Shown: in pieces, positions 46,210 to 54,506 of the stretch
Position numbering within the stretch: position 1 is the stretch's first letter
Layout: every line of letters begins with the position of its first letter
NCBI RefSeq assembly: GCF_024612015.1
Contig: NZ_CP102512.1
Coordinates: 3,720,001-3,784,000 of the forward strand
DNA from: Streptomyces sp. CA-210063
GTDB taxonomy: Bacteria; Actinomycetota; Actinomycetes; Streptomycetales; Streptomycetaceae
Length of the DNA: 64,000 nucleotides
Direction: 5' to 3'
Made by a program: the position numbers and the translations under genes
The notes under the pieces: generated by a model
Seen by the model: only the letters and a program-made list of their open reading frames with translations
Databases searched by the model: none
Told to the model about the DNA's origin: nothing

Positions 46210-47909
46210 GACATCTCTCCCTTACGGCGGGTGCGTGCCGCGAGGACCCGCGCGGTGAGCGGTGGCCCGATGACCACCGCGACGAGGAGCACGGCCGACA
46301 GCGACATCAGGGCGCCGCGCATGCCGAAGGCGTCGCCCGAGGCGAGGCTGACCGGGTTCGCGGCCACCGAGGTGTCGCCGGTGCCCGTGTCGCCGGCGCT
46401 GATCACCTCACCGGTGTCGGGGTCGACGGTGCCGCCCGTCGTCCCGGCGGCCGTCGATCCGCCGGTGGCGGTGTCGGCCTGACCGTCGCCGTCCGTGTCG
46501 GTGCCGCCGGTACCGCCCGTGGCGCCCGACCCGCCCGTGGCGGCGCCGCCCCCTGAGCCGGAGCCGCCGGAGTTCCCGTCGCCGCCGTTCGCGCCCGGCT
46601 TCACCGGGGTCTTCTCCTCCGAGGCACCGGCCGTGCCGTCACTGCACTGCGTGGTGCCCTTCTTGTCGCAGGCCTTGGGGTACGGGGCGTTCTTGGCCAG
46701 CGTGTTGGTGCCGTCCGACGAGAAGGTGGGGTTGCGGCAGTTGTTGATGTTGATCGACGCCTTGGGCGCGCCCGGCACCTTGCGGAGCTGCTCGAAGCCC
46801 GCCTCGACGAGGTTCTTGGGCAGCGGCGAGTAGCCGAGCCGCTCCGCGTGCTGCTGACCGTCGCACAGGAAGTACCGGCCGAACGTGCCGAGGGAGTTGC
46901 CCTTGGCCTCGGTGAAGTTGGCCTCCGCCTTGGTCGGCAGGATCATGTAGCTGTAGCTGGACAGCGGGTAGGTGCGGGGGTCGTTGTTGCGGTAGACGTT
47001 GTCGAGGATCTGCGTCAGATAGTTGACCGACTTCTTGTTCCGGTTGATCTCGGCCCTGGTCAGCGCGACCGCCACGCTCGACGCCGTCGGCTCGACGTAG
47101 TAGTTGTTCCGGTTGAGCACCTTGGCCACGGGGAAGCCGGTCTTCTCGGCGTAGGAGTACTCGACGTAGGTGATGGCGCCCTCGCCCGACGGCTGGCGCA
47201 CATGGCCGGACACGCCGAGGGAGCCGGCCTTGGAGACCATCCCGGAGCCGCTCAGCAGCGGGTAGTTGGAGGTCATGCCGCAGCCCGCGCCGCGCCCCGT
47301 GCGCTTGCAGTAGTCGTTCCAGAGGGCCGCCTGCTCCTTGGCCATCCACATGGTGAACTGGGCGCTCGTACCCGACCCGTCGGACCGTACGACCGGGACG
47401 ATCTGGCGGGCCGGCATGGTCAGGCCCGGGTTGTCGGCCCGGATGGCGGCGTCGTTCCAGCGGGTGATCCGCCCGGTGAAGATCTTGGCGATGACGTCAC
47501 CGGAGAGCCGGAGGTTGGTGACCTTCTTGCCGTTGATCTTGAGGTTGTACATGAAGGACGTGCCGCCGGCCACGATCGGCATATAGGCGTAGCCGCGCTG
47601 GGGCGGCGCGTCCGTGACGCCCTGTTCCTTGAGGCCGTAGGGGATCTCGGAGACCGCGAAGTCGACGACGTTGTTCTTGAACTGCTCGCGGCCCTGCGAG
47701 GAGCCGTTGTCCGTGAAGTTGACCGTCATGTCGAAGTTGGCCTTGACGTTGCGGACCCACTGGGTGACGGCGTTGGCGCTCCACGTCGAGCCGGAGCCGG
47801 TGATCTTCGCGTAGGAGGCCGCGTGGGCGGGTGACGTCTGGGCGGCGACAAGCGCGCAGAGCAGTGACAGCACGGTGGCCGCCAGACGGAAGCGAGTGGC
47901 GGGTTTCAC
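46206..47909 (-). CDS. PstS-like phosphate-binding protein with C-terminal membrane tether
   Basis: 567 residues. A signal peptide ends at PAHA. The PstS fold is clear: ITGSGSTWSANAVTQWV (phosphate loop 1), FTDNGSSQGREQF, and RSDGSGTSAQFTMWM (phosphate loop 2), then GAITYVEYSYAEK and YPLSSYSYMIL. After about residue 400 a long Gly/Ser/Thr linker follows, then one helix (LMSLSAVLLVAVVIGPPLTA) and RTRRKG. Normal Gram-positive PstS proteins are lipid-anchored; this one is held by a C-terminal helix on a flexible leash. Both its ends overlap neighbours by ATGA, within pstC-pstA-pstS-like order. Confidence 0.92.
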   Translation of the reverse strand: MKPATRFRLAATVLSLLCALVAAQTSPAHAASYAKITGSGSTWSANAVTQWVRNVKANFDMTVNFTDNGSSQGREQFKNNVVDFAVSEIPYGLKEQGVTDAPPQRGYAYMPIVAGGTSFMYNLKINGKKVTNLRLSGDVIAKIFTGRITRWNDAAIRADNPGLTMPARQIVPVVRSDGSGTSAQFTMWMAKEQAALWNDYCKRTGRGAGCGMTSNYPLLSGSGMVSKAGSLGVSGHVRQPSGEGAITYVEYSYAEKTGFPVAKVLNRNNYYVEPTASSVAVALTRAEINRNKKSVNYLTQILDNVYRNNDPRTYPLSSYSYMILPTKAEANFTEAKGNSLGTFGRYFLCDGQQHAERLGYSPLPKNLVEAGFEQLRKVPGAPKASININNCRNPTFSSDGTNTLAKNAPYPKACDKKGTTQCSDGTAGASEEKTPVKPGANGGDGNSGGSGSGGGAATGGSGATGGTGGTDTDGDGQADTATGGSTAAGTTGGTVDPDTGEVISAGDTGTGDTSVAANPVSLASGDAFGMRGALMSLSAVLLVAVVIGPPLTARVLAARTRRKGEMS

Positions 47910-49336
47910 GGCGAACTCCTGTGTCCTGTACGGGAGGTGGCGGGCGGAGTGGCGGACTCCGAGGGCTCGAAGGGCGCGGCCGGAGCGGTGGCCGGTGCCG
48001 CCTTCGCCGAGCGCTCGGCGAACCGGCGGGCGTCGCGCCGGGAGGCGACCACACGCCGGTGCTCCTGGCGGCGGGTCAGCTGCCCCGGGCCTCGGCCGCC
48101 GATGACGCGGGCGACCACGAAGAGCAGCAGGACGAGCGCCATGAGCAGGGCGGCCGTGCCGAAGCCGCGGGAGATCATGTGGGGCTCGGGCGACTTGACG
48201 AAGTTGAAGGTCGCGAGCGGCAGGGAGACCATGCCGCCGTTCAGCGGATTGAGGTTGAGCTCCTGCGTGGTGATCGTGGTCAGCAGGACCGGGGAGGTCT
48301 CGCCGATACCGCGGGCGGTGCCGAGGATCACCGAGGTGGTCAGGCCCGAGCGGCAGGTGGGCAGCACCACGTGCCAGACCGTGCGCCAGCGCGAGGTGCC
48401 CATGGCGTACGCGGCTTCGCGCAGGGTGCCGGGCACCAGGCGGATGACGACGTCGGCGGCGCGGATGGTGATCGGCAGCATCATCACCGAGAGCGCCAGC
48501 CCGGCGGCGAAGCCGGAGAGTTCCATCCCCAGGCCGATGATCACGGTCGCGTAGATGAACAGCCCGGCGACGATCGAGGGCAGCGCGGTCATCGCCTCGA
48601 CGATGGTGCGCACGAAGCGCGCGAAGGGGCCCGGCACCTCGTTGAGGAACACCGCGCAGACCAGACCGACCGGCACGGTGATCACCAGCGCGATGGTGAT
48701 CATGATCAGGGTGCCGACGGCCGCGTGCAGGGCACCGCCCACGCTGAGCGGCTCCAGTGGCCCCGCGAACCGCATGTCCTCGGTGAAGAAGTTCAGATGG
48801 ACCAACGCCTCGCGGCCCTCGACGAGCGCGTACGCCACGACGAAGACGAGGATCGCCACCAGCAGGAAGCCCATCGAGCGCACCACGGCCGCCGCGATCC
48901 GGTCGACGATGGCGGGCCCGTCCTCGTCGAAGGACACGACCAGCGCGTACACCAGGAGGAAGAGGCCGTACGCCATCGCGACGAAGCCGACGACGCCGTT
49001 GAACGGCAGCAGCCAGGAGAAGAGCAGCCAGGTCAGCGCGAGCGCGGACGCGGCCGAGCCGACGGTGGCGTACACATCGGTGCCGCGCAGCGAGGTGAGC
49101 GTGCGGCGGCGCTCGCCGCCGGGTTCCGCGCCGCGCGGCGGTCCCGGCAGCGTCGTACGCGGACGCGCCGCACGCGTCTTTCGCGCGCCGGGCGCTTCGG
49201 GGGCAACGGTCATGATCGCTCTTTCGTCGGTCGGTACGGACGGCCGGGCGTCGGAAGCGGGGACAGGAGCGGGATCGGGGAAGGAGGCGGGATCGGGGAC
49301 GGAGGCCGGATCGGGATGGGGAGCCTCACGCGTCAC
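47906..49336 (-). CDS. PstA-like phosphate ABC transporter permease
   Basis: 476 residues, longer than the usual ~300 of PstA. An N-terminal disordered region (about 75 residues) and two extra helices precede the PstA core: GGALHAAVGTLIMITIALVI, then EAMTALPSIVAGLFIYATVI and the cytoplasmic EAA loop REAAYAMGTSRWRTVWHVVLP. GTARGIGETSPVLLT is a Pst permease hallmark. A basic tail of ~60 residues ends the protein. GTG 49336 overlaps the end of the pstC-like gene; ATG 49213 would remove the disordered start. Confidence 0.92.
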   Translation of the reverse strand: MTREAPHPDPASVPDPASFPDPAPVPASDARPSVPTDERAIMTVAPEAPGARKTRAARPRTTLPGPPRGAEPGGERRRTLTSLRGTDVYATVGSAASALALTWLLFSWLLPFNGVVGFVAMAYGLFLLVYALVVSFDEDGPAIVDRIAAAVVRSMGFLLVAILVFVVAYALVEGREALVHLNFFTEDMRFAGPLEPLSVGGALHAAVGTLIMITIALVITVPVGLVCAVFLNEVPGPFARFVRTIVEAMTALPSIVAGLFIYATVIIGLGMELSGFAAGLALSVMMLPITIRAADVVIRLVPGTLREAAYAMGTSRWRTVWHVVLPTCRSGLTTSVILGTARGIGETSPVLLTTITTQELNLNPLNGGMVSLPLATFNFVKSPEPHMISRGFGTAALLMALVLLLFVVARVIGGRGPGQLTRRQEHRRVVASRRDARRFAERSAKAAPATAPAAPFEPSESATPPATSRTGHRSSP

Positions 49337-50432
49337 TCGTCGCGCCGGAGCGGGAACGGGCCACGATGGAGGAGGCGGCGAAGTTGACGATCAGGGTCAT
49401 CGTGAACAGCACGAAGCCCGCGGCCATCAGCGCGGACATGCCGAACTCACTGGCCTCGCCGTAGTTCAGGGCGATCAGGGAGGAGACCGAGCTGGCGCCG
49501 GACTGCAGGACGTGCCACTGGATCTCGAAGGTCATCGAGATGATCATGAAGACGGCGATGGTCTCGCCGAGGGCGCGGCCGAGACCGAGCATCGTGCCGC
49601 CGATCATGCCGCCCCTGCCGAAGGGCAGCACCACGCTGCGGATCATGCCCCAGCGGGTCGCGCCGAGCGCGTACGCGCCCTCCCGTTCACCGGCCGGGGC
49701 CTGGGAGAAGACCTCGCGCATGATCGAGCAGATGATCGGCGAGATCATCATGCCGACGACCAGTCCGGCGATGAAGGTGGAGGAGGTGTAGATGCTCTCG
49801 GGTGCGAGCGGGTCGTTCGGGTCGGCGCCCTGGACGTCGAGCACCGGGATCCAGCCGAGGTAGGTGGAGATCCAGCGGGCGGTCGGCAGGATCTTGTCCT
49901 GGAGGAAGAACACGCCCCACAGGCCGTAGACGACGGACGGCACCGCGGCCATCAGGTCGACGACGCTGATCAGCGTCCGGCGCAGCCGGGGCGGGGCGTA
50001 CTCGGAGATGTACAGGGCGGCGCCCGTCGCGAGCGGCACGGCCACACAGACCGCGACGCACGCGATCAGGACGGTGCCGACCAGGACGCCCGCGATGCCG
50101 ACCTGTCCCGTGTTGGGCGCCCATGCGGCGTCGGTCAGGAAGGACCAGCCGACCCGGTCGATCGCCAGCCCCGCCCGGTACAGCAGGAAGCCGCCGACCA
50201 GCAGCATGATGGCGAGGACCGCACCGCCGCCGCCGCGCAGCACCCCCCGGAAGATCCGGTCCGGCAGGCCGGAGTCGGCGTGCAGCCGCCGGGGGAAGTC
50301 GGCGGCCACGGCCGGCGGGAGCCCGGTGCCGGACCCGGGCTCCCCGGCGACGGCGAGTCGCGGCTGTCTCTGCTCGACGAGCGGCGGCTGTCCCTGTCCG
50401 GGAAGCCGCGGCCGTCTTTTCGTGAACCACAC
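49326..50432 (-). CDS. PstC-like phosphate ABC transporter permease
   Basis: 368 residues. Six helices follow a ~65-residue Arg/Pro-rich cytoplasmic tail. Family features are GVLVGTVLIACVAVCVAVPL, the EAA-type loop EREGAYALGATRWGMIRSVVLP, LGLGRALGETIAVFMII, and the loop LMAAVPSVVYGLWGVFFLQD. A ~35-residue extracytoplasmic insert between helices (WIPVLDVQGADPNDPLAPES) is typical of actinobacterial PstC. It is first in the cluster and opens the pstC-pstA-pstS-like operon. A possible PHO-box half-site lies 40 bp upstream. Confidence 0.93.
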   Translation of the reverse strand: MWFTKRRPRLPGQGQPPLVEQRQPRLAVAGEPGSGTGLPPAVAADFPRRLHADSGLPDRIFRGVLRGGGGAVLAIMLLVGGFLLYRAGLAIDRVGWSFLTDAAWAPNTGQVGIAGVLVGTVLIACVAVCVAVPLATGAALYISEYAPPRLRRTLISVVDLMAAVPSVVYGLWGVFFLQDKILPTARWISTYLGWIPVLDVQGADPNDPLAPESIYTSSTFIAGLVVGMMISPIICSIMREVFSQAPAGEREGAYALGATRWGMIRSVVLPFGRGGMIGGTMLGLGRALGETIAVFMIISMTFEIQWHVLQSGASSVSSLIALNYGEASEFGMSALMAAGFVLFTMTLIVNFAASSIVARSRSGATSDA

Positions 50433-50472
50433 ACCCTCGACGCTCAGGTCACATCATTGACATGTCCATCAC

Positions 50473-50483
50473 AAGAGGTGAAC
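50473..50483 (-). promoter_or_regulatory. Possible PHO box half-site
   Basis: On the minus strand GTTCACCTCTT matches one unit of the Streptomyces PhoP box (GTTCACC core). The following 11 nt do not match a second unit well, so binding by PhoP is uncertain. It lies 41 bp upstream of the PstC-like start. Confidence 0.3.
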
Positions 50484-50526
50484 GAGGGGTTGCCCGGGGA
50501 CAACTTCGACTACCCGTCAGTAGCCA

Positions 50527-50919
50527 TCAGGACTCACCCCACAACTCGGGGTCCCCGGGATCGAGCGTGGCGAGCAGCGCGCGGAACCGCTCGTACGAAG
50601 CCCGGCAGGTCGCATGCCGCTCATACGTCCGCGCGGACGTCGCCACGGACCGCCCACCGCCGTCCCACACGAACCACACCCAGCCACTGCCCTCAGCCGT
50701 GTGCTGGATGCCACCCCCCAACGTCGCGTGCAGCCCGCAGACCCGCATGAACGCGGCACGACACCGCGCATGCGACTCATGCACCGCCGGCGATACGGCC
50801 ACGGAGCGCCCGTTCGACGCCACGAGCCGCCATCCGAATCTCCCCCGGGCGTCGATGTCGATCTGACAGCGCATACCCACGGTAACGGCTGGTCTCGCCG
50901 CTCCTCCTGACTGTGCCAT
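50527..50919 (-). CDS. DUF1508-like tandem domain protein
   Basis: About 130 residues with two copies of a DUF1508/YegP-like unit: GRFGWRLVASNGRSVAVSPA and GWVWFVWDGGGRSVATSART, each followed by a helix with a conserved RCRAAF or TCRASY stretch. The family is small, cytoplasmic and of unknown function. The start is uncertain (ATG 50919 chosen; a GTG or ATG nearer the first domain is possible). It lies at the edge of the accessory cluster, upstream of the pstC-like promoter and on the same strand. Confidence 0.75.
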   Translation of the reverse strand: MAQSGGAARPAVTVGMRCQIDIDARGRFGWRLVASNGRSVAVSPAVHESHARCRAAFMRVCGLHATLGGGIQHTAEGSGWVWFVWDGGGRSVATSARTYERHATCRASYERFRALLATLDPGDPELWGES

Positions 50920-51245
50920 GTCACGCCCCACCCCCACGCCCCGACGACAGAGCCGCAGGCCCGTCCCTCCGGGAGCGGGCCACAGGCGCAGACCCCGCGG
51001 GCGGCCCAGTACGGCGCCCTCAATCTACTGAGGCAGCGATGACCGTCCCCGGACAAACCGATCACGCCAGGTCACCCTTCACGCCGAAGTGGTCCCTTGG
51101 ACACCCCTAGGACAAGAAGACGCACTACCCGACCGAGGGCGGCCCGCACCGGCGTACTGACCGACAGTTCAGCCGCACGGGCCGCCGGAGAGCGCGACAA
51201 ACATCCACGTCCAGGCCGCGCCCCACCCAAAGGCCCCCGGACCGG
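50920..51245. other. Spacer without a supported gene
   Basis: About 325 bp between the DUF1508-like gene start and the stop of the PH-domain protein. Only short frames without ribosome sites are seen. Promoter signals for the minus-strand gene may lie here, but none is clear. Confidence 0.6.
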
Positions 51246-51923
51246 TCACCCCACCGCGACAAGGATCACCAGCAGCACGGCCCCGGCCACCGCCGGCCCC
51301 ACGATCTCCCAGGCCCACCGCACACTCGGCTCCCCCTGCGACCCGGCCGCCTTGGCCCGCGCCTCGCACAGCTCCCGCAGATCGACCATGACCTGATCGG
51401 TCTCCGCCCGCACGGGCCGCGCGTCCACGGACGTACGGCCGCCGCCGTCCCCCTTGGCCGCCCGCTGAGCCTCCCGGGCCTGATGCCGAGCCGCCTTCTT
51501 CCGAGCCCGCAGCGAAACGGGAATCGCCCAGAGCTGGTACTTGACGCCGCCCGAGTCGATGACCTCATTGCTGTAACCCGACCGCAGCGACACGACACTC
51601 GCCCACGGCAGCTCGATCACCCGAAACGGATTCCGCACCCGCAACCGATCATCATTGGCGAACACAGCCGGCCGCACGGAAAAGGCGACGACAACCGGCA
51701 CCGCCACCAACAGCGAGGCCAACGCCAGCCAAGGCGTAAGCCCGTCCCCCGACACCACCGCGTCCCCACCGAGCCACCCGAACAGCCCCAGCAACAACAC
51801 GCCACCCACCACCCCGGCGGGCGACCGGTACACCCGGTCCTTGTACACGGGCTTGGCAGGCGCCGGGGCCGCGGGCGCGGACGCGCGCTCCGACTCGGAC
51901 GACGATCGATCCGGGTTGCTCAT
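51246..51923 (-). CDS. Membrane protein with bacterial PH domain
   Basis: 225 residues. Two N-terminal helices (PAGVVGGVLLLGLFGWLGGDA, then WLALASLLVAVPVVVAFSV) are followed by a PH-like domain: FANDDRLRVRNPFRVIELPW and ASVVSLRSGYSNEVIDSGGVK. A basic linker and a C-terminal helix (IVGPAVAGAVLLVILVAVG) complete it. The PH part resembles that of the gene at 35820. The start ATG 51923 is taken from the conserved beginning. As I recall, the S. coelicolor neighbour of deoC (SCO4915) is of this type. The function is unknown. Confidence 0.87.
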   Translation of the reverse strand: MSNPDRSSSESERASAPAAPAPAKPVYKDRVYRSPAGVVGGVLLLGLFGWLGGDAVVSGDGLTPWLALASLLVAVPVVVAFSVRPAVFANDDRLRVRNPFRVIELPWASVVSLRSGYSNEVIDSGGVKYQLWAIPVSLRARKKAARHQAREAQRAAKGDGGGRTSVDARPVRAETDQVMVDLRELCEARAKAAGSQGEPSVRWAWEIVGPAVAGAVLLVILVAVG

Positions 51924-51963
51924 ACGTCCGATTCTGCCCGACACCCGGCACCTGTTCGCAGCC

Positions 51964-52008
51964 GAGGTCGCGCCCCGAAGGGGCGCGGGGAACTGTGCGA
52001 GCAGCCAC
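51964..52008. repeat. Dispersed hairpin repeat (copy before deoC)
   Basis: CGCGCCCCGAAGGGGCGCG forms a tight hairpin, followed by the family tail GGGAACTGTGCGAGCAGCCAC and an ACCCGCACCCG-like end. It sits between the divergent PH-domain gene and deoC. Confidence 0.75.
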
Positions 52009-52087
52009 ACACCACCCGCACCCGCCCGATCACCGCACTCCCCGAGCTCATGGGCGCCCCACATTCATACCGAGGGCTGTACACCTG

Positions 52088-52099
52088 CTACGCGCGTAG
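52088..52099 (+). promoter_or_regulatory. Shared nucleoside operator CTACGCGCGTAG (deoC copy)
   Basis: Identical to the palindromes before punA and add. The hexamer TATGCT (52101-52106) follows directly and lies exactly 6 nt before GTG 52113. A repressor here would overlap the -10 element. Confidence 0.8.
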
Positions 52100-52112
52100 A
52101 TATGCTCGTCTG

Positions 52113-53072
52113 GTGACCATGTCCACAGCTGCACCCCACGCTCTCGCCGACGTCACCGCGTCCGACAGCACGCTGCGCCGCTTCCTGCACGGCCTGCCCG
52201 GCGTCGACCCGGTCGGCCTGGAGGCGCGCGCCGCCTCCCTCGGCACCCGCTCCATCAAGACGACCGCCAAGGCGTACGCCATCGACCTGGCCATCTCCAT
52301 GGTCGATCTGACGACCCTGGAAGGCGCGGACACCCCGGGCAAGGTCCGGTCCCTCGGCGCCAAGGCGGTCCTCCCCGACCCGACCGACCGGACGACCCCC
52401 GCCACGGCCGCGGTCTGTGTCTATCCCGACATGGTGCCCGCCGCGAAGGCCGCCGTCGCCGGCTCCACGGTCAAGGTCGCCTCCGTCGCCACCGCCTTCC
52501 CGGCCGGCCGCGCCCCCCTCACCGTCAAGCTGGCCGACGTCCGCGAGGCCGTCACCGCCGGCGCCGACGAGATCGACATGGTCATCGACCGGGGCGCGTT
52601 CCTCGCGGGCGACTACCTGAAGGTGCACGACGAGATCGTCGCCGTGAAGGAAGCCTGCGGGACCACGGCACGCCTGAAGGTCATCTTCGAAACGGGCGAA
52701 CTGTCGACCTACGACAACATCCGCCGCGCCAGCTGGCTCGGCATGCTCGCCGGCGCCGACTTCATCAAGACGTCCACCGGCAAGGTCGCGGTGAACGCCA
52801 CCCCCGCCAACACCCTCCTCATGCTGGAAGCCGTACGGGACTTCCGTGCCCAGACCGGCGTCCAGGTCGGCGTGAAGCCCGCCGGCGGCATCCGCACCAC
52901 CAAGGACGCGATCAAGTTCCTCGTCCTGGTCAACGAGACCGTCGGCGAGGACTGGCTGGACAACCACTGGTTCCGCTTCGGCGCGTCCTCGCTCCTCAAC
53001 GACCTGCTGATGCAGCGCCAGAAGCTGGCCACCGGCCGCTACTCCGGCCCCGACTACGTTACGGTGGACTGA
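52113..53072 (+). CDS. deoC: Deoxyribose-phosphate aldolase
   Basis: 319 residues. It splits 2-deoxyribose-5-phosphate into glyceraldehyde-3-phosphate and acetaldehyde. Motifs: VCVYPDMVPAAKAAVAGS, EIDMVIDRGAFLAGDY, the Schiff-base lysine in ADFIKTSTGK, and VGVKPAGGIRT. The start GTG 52113 has no ribosome site and follows TATGCT by 6 nt, suggesting a leaderless mRNA; ATG 52119 is the alternative. Two aldehyde dehydrogenase genes follow at once and could oxidise the acetaldehyde. The operator upstream ties it to punA and add. Confidence 0.96.
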   Translation: MTMSTAAPHALADVTASDSTLRRFLHGLPGVDPVGLEARAASLGTRSIKTTAKAYAIDLAISMVDLTTLEGADTPGKVRSLGAKAVLPDPTDRTTPATAAVCVYPDMVPAAKAAVAGSTVKVASVATAFPAGRAPLTVKLADVREAVTAGADEIDMVIDRGAFLAGDYLKVHDEIVAVKEACGTTARLKVIFETGELSTYDNIRRASWLGMLAGADFIKTSTGKVAVNATPANTLLMLEAVRDFRAQTGVQVGVKPAGGIRTTKDAIKFLVLVNETVGEDWLDNHWFRFGASSLLNDLLMQRQKLATGRYSGPDYVTVD

Positions 53073-53075
53073 CCC

Positions 53076-54506
53076 ATGGCATTCGAGTACGCTCCCGCGC
53101 CCGAGTCGCGCGCGATCGTCGACATCGCCCCGTCGTACGGCCTCTTCATCGACGGAGAGTTCGTCGAAAGCTCGGGTGGGGATCTCAACAAGACGGTCAG
53201 TCCGGCCACCGAGGAAGTGCTCTCCGAGTACGCCCAGGGCAACGCGGAGGATGTCGACCGGGCGGTCAGGGCCGCCCGGAAGGCCTTCGAGAAGTGGTCG
53301 GCGCTGCCCGGCTCCGAGCGCGCCAAGTACCTCTTCCGCATTGCCCGCATCATCCAGGAGCGCAGCCGCGAGCTTGCCGTCCTGGAGACGCTGGACAACG
53401 GCAAGCCCATCAAGGAGACGCGGGACGTCGACCTACCCCTGGTCGCCGCGCACTTCTTCTACTACGCCGGCTGGGCCGACAAGCTCGCCCACGCCGGATT
53501 CGGCGCCGATCCCAAGCCTCTCGGCGTCGCCGGCCAGGTCGTCCCCTGGAACTTCCCGCTCTTGATGCTGGCGTGGAAGATCGCCCCCGCGCTCGCCACG
53601 GGCAACACGGTCGTCCTGAAGCCCGCGGAGACCACTCCCCTCTCGGCGTTGTTCTTCGCGGACATCTGCCGCCAGGCCGGCCTCCCCAAGGGCGTCGTCA
53701 ACATCGTGACCGGCGACGGCCGGACCGGCGCCGCCCTCGTCGCACACCCCGACATCAACAAGGTCGCCTTCACCGGCTCCACGGCCGTCGGCAAGGAGAT
53801 CGCGAAGACGGTCGCGGGCACCCGCAAGAAGCTCACCCTCGAACTCGGCGGCAAGGGCGCGAACATCGTCTTCGACGACGCCCCGATCGACCAGGCCGTC
53901 GAGGGCATCGTGAACGGCATCTTCTTCAACCAGGGCCAGGTCTGCTGCGCCGGCAGCCGCCTCCTGGTCCAGGAGTCGATCCAGGACGAACTCCTCGCCT
54001 CCCTGAAGCGCCGCCTGTCCACCCTCCGCCTCGGCGACCCGCTGGACAAGAACACGGACATCGGCGCGATCAACTCCGAGGAGCAGCTCACCCGCATCAC
54101 CTCGCTCGTCGAGCGCGGCGAGTCGGAGGGCGCCGAACGCTGGTCCCCCGCCTGCGAACTCCCGTCCTCCGGCTACTGGTTCGCCCCGACGCTCTTCACG
54201 AACGTCACCCAGGCGCACACCATCGCGAGGGACGAGATCTTCGGCCCGGTCCTCTCCGTCCTCACCTTCCGCACCCCGGACGAGGCCGTCGCCAAGGCCA
54301 ACAACACCCAGTACGGCCTCTCGGCGGGCATCTGGACCGAGAAGGGCTCCCGGATCCTGGCCGTCGCGAACAAGCTCCGCGCCGGCGTCGTCTGGTCCAA
54401 CACGTTCAACAAGTTCGACCCGACCTCGCCGTTCGGCGGCTACAAGGAGTCGGGCTTCGGCCGCGAGGGCGGCCGCCACGGCCTGGAGGCGTACCTCGAT
54501 GTCTGA
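53076..54506 (+). CDS. Aldehyde dehydrogenase family protein (catalytic)
   Basis: 476 residues, with the full ALDH fold. It shows the NAD-binding loop VVPWNFPLLML, FTGSTAVGKEIAK, the general base in LELGGKGAN, and the nucleophile in NQGQVCCAGS. The C-terminal EIFGPVLSVLTF and NKFDPTSPFGGYKESGFGREGG are typical. It starts 3 bp after deoC, so it is in the same operon and probably oxidises an aldehyde from deoxyribose breakdown. Its end overlaps the next gene, a truncated ALDH, by 8 bp. The pair resembles the two halves of ALDH16. Confidence 0.95.
   Translation: MAFEYAPAPESRAIVDIAPSYGLFIDGEFVESSGGDLNKTVSPATEEVLSEYAQGNAEDVDRAVRAARKAFEKWSALPGSERAKYLFRIARIIQERSRELAVLETLDNGKPIKETRDVDLPLVAAHFFYYAGWADKLAHAGFGADPKPLGVAGQVVPWNFPLLMLAWKIAPALATGNTVVLKPAETTPLSALFFADICRQAGLPKGVVNIVTGDGRTGAALVAHPDINKVAFTGSTAVGKEIAKTVAGTRKKLTLELGGKGANIVFDDAPIDQAVEGIVNGIFFNQGQVCCAGSRLLVQESIQDELLASLKRRLSTLRLGDPLDKNTDIGAINSEEQLTRITSLVERGESEGAERWSPACELPSSGYWFAPTLFTNVTQAHTIARDEIFGPVLSVLTFRTPDEAVAKANNTQYGLSAGIWTEKGSRILAVANKLRAGVVWSNTFNKFDPTSPFGGYKESGFGREGGRHGLEAYLDV

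Noticed and set aside
50460..50500. Full PHO box for the Pst-like operon
   Set aside because: Only one 11-nt unit fits; a second adjacent unit is absent, so I list it only as a weak half-site.
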